The position numbers and the translations under genes are program-made. From Linanthus parryae (Eukaryota; Streptophyta; Magnoliopsida; Ericales; Polemoniaceae): 64,000 nt of DNA. A model generated the notes under the pieces. It did not search any database and was not told the origin of the DNA. It saw only the letters and a program-made list of their open reading frames with translations. The stretch lies in assembly GCA_023055425.1 (NCBI GenBank), contig JALGPY010000002.1:154019345-154083344 (forward strand). Reading direction: 5' to 3'. Of this stretch, positions 58,386 through 64,000 are shown in pieces (position 1 is the stretch's first letter; each line of letters starts with the position of its first letter).

Positions 58386-61178
58386 CTATGAGATAGCTTC
58401 TTTGAATTTTTTTGGTTCAGCCAACAATGTTGATGTCATAACATTGTGGGATTGAGACTTGGCTTTAGGTTTAGTAAGGACATAGTCCTTGAAATGAGAT
58501 GGAATCTGGGTGGTTCTGGTAGACTGTCTTCTGGGTGGTGTTGTAGTGATTGGTGGAGAAGAGGTGTCTGGCTTAGTATTTAAGGGTGGAGACAATGAAT
58601 AAGAAATGGGATCATCAAGAGAGACATCATCATCAGAAACTGTATTTGGAAAGGGTTGTGTGAGGTCATTCTGAGGAATAGTGGTGTGTTCAGAAAAGGG
58701 AAAAATATTTTCATGAAAAACTACATCTCTTGATATCACAATACAAGCGTTAGTTAGGTCATATAGTTTAAAACCCTTCACACCATGAATGTAACCCATA
58801 AAAACACATTTTTGAGCTCTAGCATCAAATTTTGTTCTCCCATGTCTTAGAGTGCAAGCAAAAGCAAGACACCCAAAAACTTTGAGATTGTCATACTGAG
58901 GTGCATGTCCATATAATAACTCATAAGGAGATTTACCTTTGAGTATAGTAGATGGTGTCATGTTGATCACATGAGCTGCTGTGAGAATACAATCTCCCCA
59001 GAATCTAATTGGAACAACACTTTGAAATTTGAGAGCTCTTGACACATTCAAGAGATGCTGGTGCTTTCTTTCTACTACTGAATTTTGCTCAGGTGTGGCA
59101 ACACAACTGTATTCATGTATAACTCCATTAGTTGCAAAGAAAGCCTTGAGATCTAGATCAGGGGCTTGATCACTTCTGATCTTTGTGATAACTTTCTGAA
59201 ACTGAGTTTTGACATAAGCAAAAAAATGTGGCAAAACAGATCCAGCTTCAAACTTATGTTTCATCAGATATATCCAGGTAGTCCTTGTTGCATCATCAAC
59301 TATAGTAAGAAAATATTTGTGACCTTCATATGTAGGACATCTATATGGTCCCCATGTATCTACATGAATGAGTTGAAAAGGTGTGTTGCTGATATGATTG
59401 AGGTGTGGGAACTTGAGCCTTTTCTGTTTGGCAAGAGGACACACCTTACAACATGCATTTGAATCCAAAGCTTCACAACTCAAAGCTGATATCATTTTAT
59501 TCAGTTTCTTGTGTGATAGGTGCCCCAATATCATATGCCACAGTTCTGCATTAGATATCTGAGGTGGTGTAATAAGAACAGATGTGGATGCTGCATTAAC
59601 AAAATATAGACCTCCAACCTTGTTACCACTTCCCAAGATTTGACCTCCAAGTTTATCATATATACTGCATTTTTTAGAATCACAAAGAAAGAGGCAGTTG
59701 TTTGATTTTGCCAATTGTGTCATGGACACAAGATTAAAATGAAATTCTGGCACACAAAGAACATTGTCAAGAAGAACAACATCATTGAGTTGAACTTTAC
59801 CAATGTGAGTAACTGCCACTTTCCTCCCTGTAGGTAGATGCACAAAAGTGTTGTCTACTGGCATTGCTTCACAAAATCTTGACAATTGGCAACACATATG
59901 GTCTGTAGCACCTGAGTCAATAATCCAAGAGTTTGAAGGTGGAGAACACCCATCAAATGTTGTTTGAAGTGAATAAGTACTAGTAACTCCCCCCATAAAA
60001 TGTGTGATTGGACTAGTAGGACAGGACACATCTCCTTTTAGATAAGCTTCATATGCAGCATTAGAAATGGATGAATGATCATAAGATGCTGTAGATCCCA
60101 CCTCACTAACTGAACTGAGTTTGGAGTTTTGAAGTTGGGAGCTGATCATTGTGGCTATCTGCTGCATTTGACTTGTTGACAGCTCTAAGTTTGAGTGAGC
60201 TTTCTCACTAGCTTGTAGTGAATTTGAGCTAGTAATCACACTATGTGCCTTGGCCACATTTTGTTTATAATTTGGCTTGTGCTTATAATTTGGAGGATAG
60301 CCATGTAGTTGCCAGCATTTTTCTTTCACATGTCCAGTGTTTCCACAATGGTAACATATTAACTTTGGTTTGGAATTAGGCCTTGGACTAGCATATGCAG
60401 CCACATTGGAGTTCATTGGAAATGGTGCAGATCCCATCACACCAAGACCATTCTGATTTAGAGCTGGCATTGCAATAGTAGGAACATTAGAAGTGTTGCT
60501 AATCTGCATTTGACATTCCTGTTGCGTTACTTTTGCAAAAACCAAATTCATTGAAGGAAGAGGATCCATTAATAAGATTTGCTCTCTGACAGAAGCATAT
60601 TGATCATTTAGACCTATCAAAAATTGCATAATCTTCTCTTCTTCCAACATTACTAGAAAATCAGTCATGGCTCCACAAGTGCAAGTAGGTAGACACTTAT
60701 AATTGGACATCTCATCCCAGAGAGTTCTAATTTTTGTATAATAATTGGTGATATTCATATCACCTTGCTTAAGAGATGAAATCTTACTAGAGAGTTGAAA
60801 TATTCGAGATTTATTCTGCTGTGCAAAACGCTCTTGCAGATCAACCCAGATCTCTCTAGAGCTAGATCTATAGACCACACTACTACCAATTTCTTTAGAA
60901 ACTGAGTTAAGAAGCCACGAGATTACCATGCTATCGCAGCGATTCCAAAGAGCAAAATCAGGAGATCCAAGAGCTGGTGAAGGAAGAGATCCATCGACAA
61001 ACACCAATTTGTGCTTCGCCATAAGAGCCACTTTCATAGCTCGAACCCATGGATAATAATTTTCTCCTGTGAGAATTTGATTAACGAGAAGATGACCTGG
61101 ATTATCCCCAGCAGATAAGAAGTATGGGGAGGTGTAATCTACCGTCCCAAGTGCCGCCGATGAATGTGGAAGAGCCAT
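58386..61178 (-). pseudogene. gag-pol: Copia-C gag, protease and integrase (930 codons)
   Basis: The ATG at 61176-61178 begins MALPHSSAALGTVDYTSPY, 113 bases from the primer-binding site. Gag contains LTGENYYPWVRAM and the UBN2-type core (LQERFAQQNKSRIF, LIGLNDQYASVREQI). The zinc knuckle CYHCGNTGHVKEKC is at about residue 274 and the protease IIDSGATDHMCC at about 417. The pre-integrase motif is LWHMILGHLSHKKL...CKVC. The integrase core has HVDTWGPY (about 607), IRSDQ and VVERKHQHLLNV, so D, D and E are present; the Gly normal in QNGVVER is Ser here. TAG at 58386-58388 cuts the frame just inside RT (KEAIS then PQWF). One C-to-T-like change could account for the stop. Confidence 0.92.
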
Positions 61179-61302
61179 GGAAGAAAACGAAGAAGAAATC
61201 TCGAAATAAACGAGATAGATCTAGAAACGATCTTCGGAAGAAGAAAGAGATAGAAAGCACAGAAATCAAATCAGCAGCCTCAGTAACCAGGCTCTGATAC
61301 CA
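61179..61302 (-). other. Copia-C leader with primer-binding site
   Basis: The primer site TGGTATCAGAGC (plus strand 61291-61302) directly abuts the 5' LTR with no spacer. About 110 further bases precede gag; they are purine-rich on plus. Confidence 0.85.
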
Positions 61303-61677
61303 TATTAAAATCTCAACATCATTCAAATGGAGATGCAGAAATGATTTAGCAGAGAGTGAAGAAAATTGGAGAAGAAGAAAAACTTCATCTAATTCAACGG
61401 AAAATCATCAAAGAGATGATATAGAAGTTTGTTACAGAAAGAGAGAAAAGAACAACCAATAAAATCAAGCCAGCTGTCCTATTTGGCCAACGACAACACA
61501 TTTAAGTGAAACGACATCGTTACAATCCTACGGCTCAGATTAGATTGAGAAGAAACAGATCCAACGGTAGCTGCTTGTCCTCAAGTTCATGTCATCAGTT
61601 TGGCAGATCTTTCAGTTTGGTCCAAGCCTGTTGATCACTTCTGCACAAATCATTGATTTTCTGCTGGAATTTCAATA
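61303..61677 (-). mobile_element. Copia-C 5' LTR (375 bp)
   Basis: Near-identical to 56455-56828, one base longer (an extra G at about 61427). The inner end is beside the primer site and the outer end (TTTCAATA on plus) beside the taaca duplication. Confidence 0.92.
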
Positions 61678-61682
61678 TAACA

Positions 61683-61851
61683 ATAGACCGAAAGCCGGCA
61701 ACAATCTAGGCCGGTCTTGTAAACTAAGAAAGTTCCACAAAAGGATTATGAGGCGCGCAAATGAGGATGTCGTTACACAAAGGAAAATGGCAGAATGGTG
61801 GAAGGGTATGAGGCACATGGACTCTGGAGTGTTGTGCGACCTCATGATACT
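61683..61851 (-). pseudogene. Continuation of the RNase H-like fragment beyond Copia-C
   Basis: This is the pre-insertion neighbour of 56454. The minus frame that gives LKVNKDES across the junction stays open upstream for roughly 50 codons (ARLIILLWNFLSL, LLPAFGLLL). I do not recognise this part with confidence, and the boundary of the retroposed piece is unknown. Confidence 0.35.
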
Positions 61852-62055
61852 GGCCCTGTTTGGATAACATGGTTGGACTTGTTTAGTTAACTAAATCAGG
61901 CGGATGTTTGGATTTGAGAGTTTTAGTTTTGATGTTTTGACTTTTATGTGAGTAGAAAGATGAGTGGAATGTGGATCCTACAAATTTTAGGTTGAAATTT
62001 AGGTTAACTTTTTGTGGAGGTTAACCAAACCTTGATATCCAAACAGAGCCCGCTT
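61852..62055. mobile_element. Putative MITE, CTGTTTGGATA inverted ends
   Basis: The left end GGCCCTGTTTGGATA and the right end read inward (GGGCTCTGTTTGGATA after a few bases) form an inverted repeat. Tgatact flanks both sides (61845-61851 and 62056-62062), seven of eight bases of a possible 8-bp duplication. There is no coding capacity. The exact right end is uncertain. Confidence 0.45.
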
Positions 62056-62062
62056 TGATACT

Positions 62063-62280
62063 AAGTTGAAGGGTATGTTTTGAAAAACTATTGCAAGCCA
62101 GCTTTGATGCTGAGACAAAGGGCTCTTTTTTTTTTTTTCAAAGAAAGGCGTCCAAATTGTTGGCAAAAATTTCTCCCAAAACCAAAAACCAAAACTCAAA
62201 TCTCCGTCAGAGTGACTAGACTGACCGGGTGATGCAACAAATAGCCTCAAAGCCAAGGCGACCACCGACATATTTTGAGA
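62063..62280. other. Spacer between MITEs
   Basis: Contains a short T run (about 62128-62139) and no recognisable gene or element. Confidence 0.45.
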
Positions 62281-62288
62281 CATTAAGG

Positions 62289-62468
62289 TAAATCTGGTAA
62301 ATCTGTAAAGTAAGAAGGACTGCCGGACCGGCCTGGACTAAAGATGAACCGGCCCAGGATCGGCTATGTATTGATCCTGGCTGGTCCAGGACTTTGCGCT
62401 TTGCAGCCCGCTTGACCAGCCAGGACAAGACTGCCAGCCCACTAGATTATATATACTTATTAGAAAAT

Positions 62469-62507
<39 letters not shown>

Positions 62508-62754
62508 TATTTAATGTACGTACTCGAACATAATAATAAAAAATAAAAATATAATTACAAATATATCTATATAGTTATGTGTATCTACATACATAATTTA
62601 AAATAAATAAATACATATTTATATATTAAAAAATAAAGCTCGCGGACTAGGACCGGCCCACCGATACGGGTCCACTTCTGTGGGCCGAGCCGGTCCTAGA
62701 TTCTAACTCTTAGGCCTGGAGCAAGACCGGTCCCGGGCCAGGTTGAGAGCTCTA
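62289..62754. mobile_element. hAT-like MITE with CCGG-rich ends and internal AT repeat
   Basis: It is flanked by cattaagg at 62281-62288 and 62755-62762, an 8-bp duplication. The right end read inward is TAGAGCTCTCAACCTGG; the left end TAAATCTGG matches only weakly. Both arms are rich in CCGGCC/GGACCGG words in opposite orientation, and the middle is AT-rich. No transposase is encoded. Confidence 0.5.
62472..62500. repeat. (TA)n microsatellite
   Basis: An uninterrupted TA dinucleotide run of about 29 bases in the centre of the MITE, continued by an imperfect AT tract. Confidence 0.9.
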
Positions 62755-62762
62755 CATTAAGG

Positions 62763-64000
62763 GGTCAACAACCTATAAAGCCAAGTTTACATCTATAACA
62801 CAATTGAACTAGCCAGCTCAGAGGGGCAGTGAAGCAATCACCAATATGGTAAACTAAACTGAGAAACCTAACCACTAAATCAGCTCATCTCTGCTGCAAA
62901 CCTCTTTATCTGGCTCAAGGTATCAACTCGCATAAACATGCACCACACACCCAAACGATAGCACTGTTTCACTGACCTGGTTGTGCTCCTGACTAGAGTA
63001 GTTGGTGGGCATCCTTAACAAACACTTGACAGAGACAAGAATTCAGGAACGTCAACAATGACCAGCATAACCTTCATCCAAAGGAAAGGATCTTTGTTGA
63101 CAAAGAAGTTTGAATCATGCAACAAGAAAGTTCCCAACAGATAGCCAGTATAATTTAAAATGTTTGGAAGGCACAGAACTGGCTCGTGCCCCGTAAGCTT
63201 CAGGATTTAACCAAAGAGAGAATTTGAAATAGCTGCAAATGCTGGAAAAAGAATCAATTCTCAATACATTTGGTTTAGATTAACCAACCTATCTGAAGCT
63301 GGTTCCACTACTAACTGCTCACAGACAGCACATGGCATATGGTTAGATGGATTATTTAGTAAAGATGAGCATGTGCTCATGCACAAGAACTACAATCCAG
63401 TCAAACTAAAAGATGAGTCGCTTCAGCAGAGTAATGCTGACTTTGAGGTTGTATACTTCTTCACTTAAAGTGAAGGATTATTACTGAACCATTACACTTC
63501 CTCAAATATTTGAAGAACTATGCAAAACTTTCCAAATAATATAAGTTCTTCCCTATTTACGAATAGGCAATTTTTCATACTTGCCCAAACAATTAGCGAT
63601 GGAACTTGTATTGAAGAATCAAAACTCCAGTTAAGTTAAGTTTAAGATTGAGTTTTGATTTTCGAAGAAACACTATCAGTCGGGGTTTTGTCGTGCTTGG
63701 GTCAGGTCGATTCTGGGTTGAAACTTGCCCATTCATAGGCCTAGGCTAAACCAACCCGTGTTTCAAATCTCTCTTGACTTCAACTATTGTTTCTCTTCAA
63801 CAATTCCTTATTTGAGGCGTGTTCGTGATGGAATTGGGAGGTATAAGGTAGAATTTTAAGGAAATACACATGATTATTGAATGAAGAGAATTTAGGTGCG
63901 CCGGCAGTGATTTCAAGCACTGGGGCAATAGCAATAGGAATTAGGACTCATATTGACTTGGGCTTGTCGTGGTCGTTTGGTTGGCGGATGTGTTGCCAGT
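62763..64000. other. Unassigned sequence to the right edge
   Basis: About 1.24 kb with no reading frame that I recognise, no tRNA-like fold noticed, and no clear element termini. It could be intergenic DNA or the untranslated end of a gene outside the window. Confidence 0.45.

Larger units (their letters stand above)
56455..61677 (-). mobile_element. Copia-C: complete Ty1/copia element with TA...TA LTR ends
   Basis: LTRs at 56455-56828 and 61303-61677 are flanked by taaca at 56450-56454 and 61678-61682. The primer-binding site and polypurine tract sit exactly at the inner LTR edges. The LTRs differ by about eight substitutions and one indel, so the insertion is fairly young. The coding region has one in-frame stop and one frameshift, so this copy is not autonomous, although all domains are present. 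Confidence 0.93.

Noticed and set aside
61589..61867. 92-codon plus-strand reading frame spanning the Copia-C 5' LTR edge
   Set aside because: It starts inside the LTR and crosses the insertion junction, so it cannot be an ancestral gene.
1..64000. tRNA or rRNA genes
   Set aside because: None recognised; the tRNA-like words found are all primer-binding sites next to LTRs.

Overview
The window is a nest of plant transposable elements and contains no intact host gene. The organism is a flowering plant, probably a eudicot. The grounds are initiator-Met tRNA primer-binding sites (TGGTATCAGA...), a Tekay/Del-type Ty3/gypsy chromovirus with 3-kb LTRs, a Sirevirus-like Ty1/copia element, a CTAG-ended Helitron and hAT-like MITEs. 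I cannot name the species.

Layout. (1) 1-5217: a minus-strand copia element (Copia-A) that runs off the left edge, with its 5' LTR at 3811-5217. Its gag-pol frame is open apart from one stop. (2) 5673-17595: a probable non-autonomous Helitron, split by a Sirevirus-like copia element (Copia-B, 5969-15380, plus strand). Copia-B has a truncated 5' LTR, a decayed gag-pol, an extra lysine/glutamate-rich ORF behind pol, and about 18 copies of a CTCAAGGCCTTGAG palindrome. (3) 17891-18433: an hAT-like MITE. (4) 18701-55685: the main feature, a 37-kb head-to-tail array of a minus-strand Tekay-like element. It has five LTRs (LTR1-5) and four internal regions (units 1-4), neighbouring units share an LTR, and one 5-bp target duplication (ctccc) flanks the whole array. 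(5) 55913-56454 and 61683 onward: an RNase H-like retroposed fragment with a poly(A) tail. It is split by Copia-C (56455-61677, minus), a copia element with TA...TA LTR ends and a 23-base poly(G) polypurine tract. (6) 61852-62754: two further MITE-like elements, then about 1.2 kb in which I recognise nothing.

The gypsy array records its own history. All four units share the same in-frame stops and a Lys in place of the integrase catalytic Glu, so the element was dead before it multiplied. The three internal LTRs match LTR5 in their left third and LTR1 in their right half, and they share one private base change. This is the pattern left by unequal crossing-over between the two LTRs of one insertion, followed by later duplication of the new unit. 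Units 2-4 are nearly identical and share a gag frameshift; unit 1 lacks it and has its own gag stop. The array therefore grew by DNA recombination, not by new retrotransposition.

LTR and target-duplication boundaries were read directly. Clade names rest on remembered family features. Comparisons between copies were made by eye.
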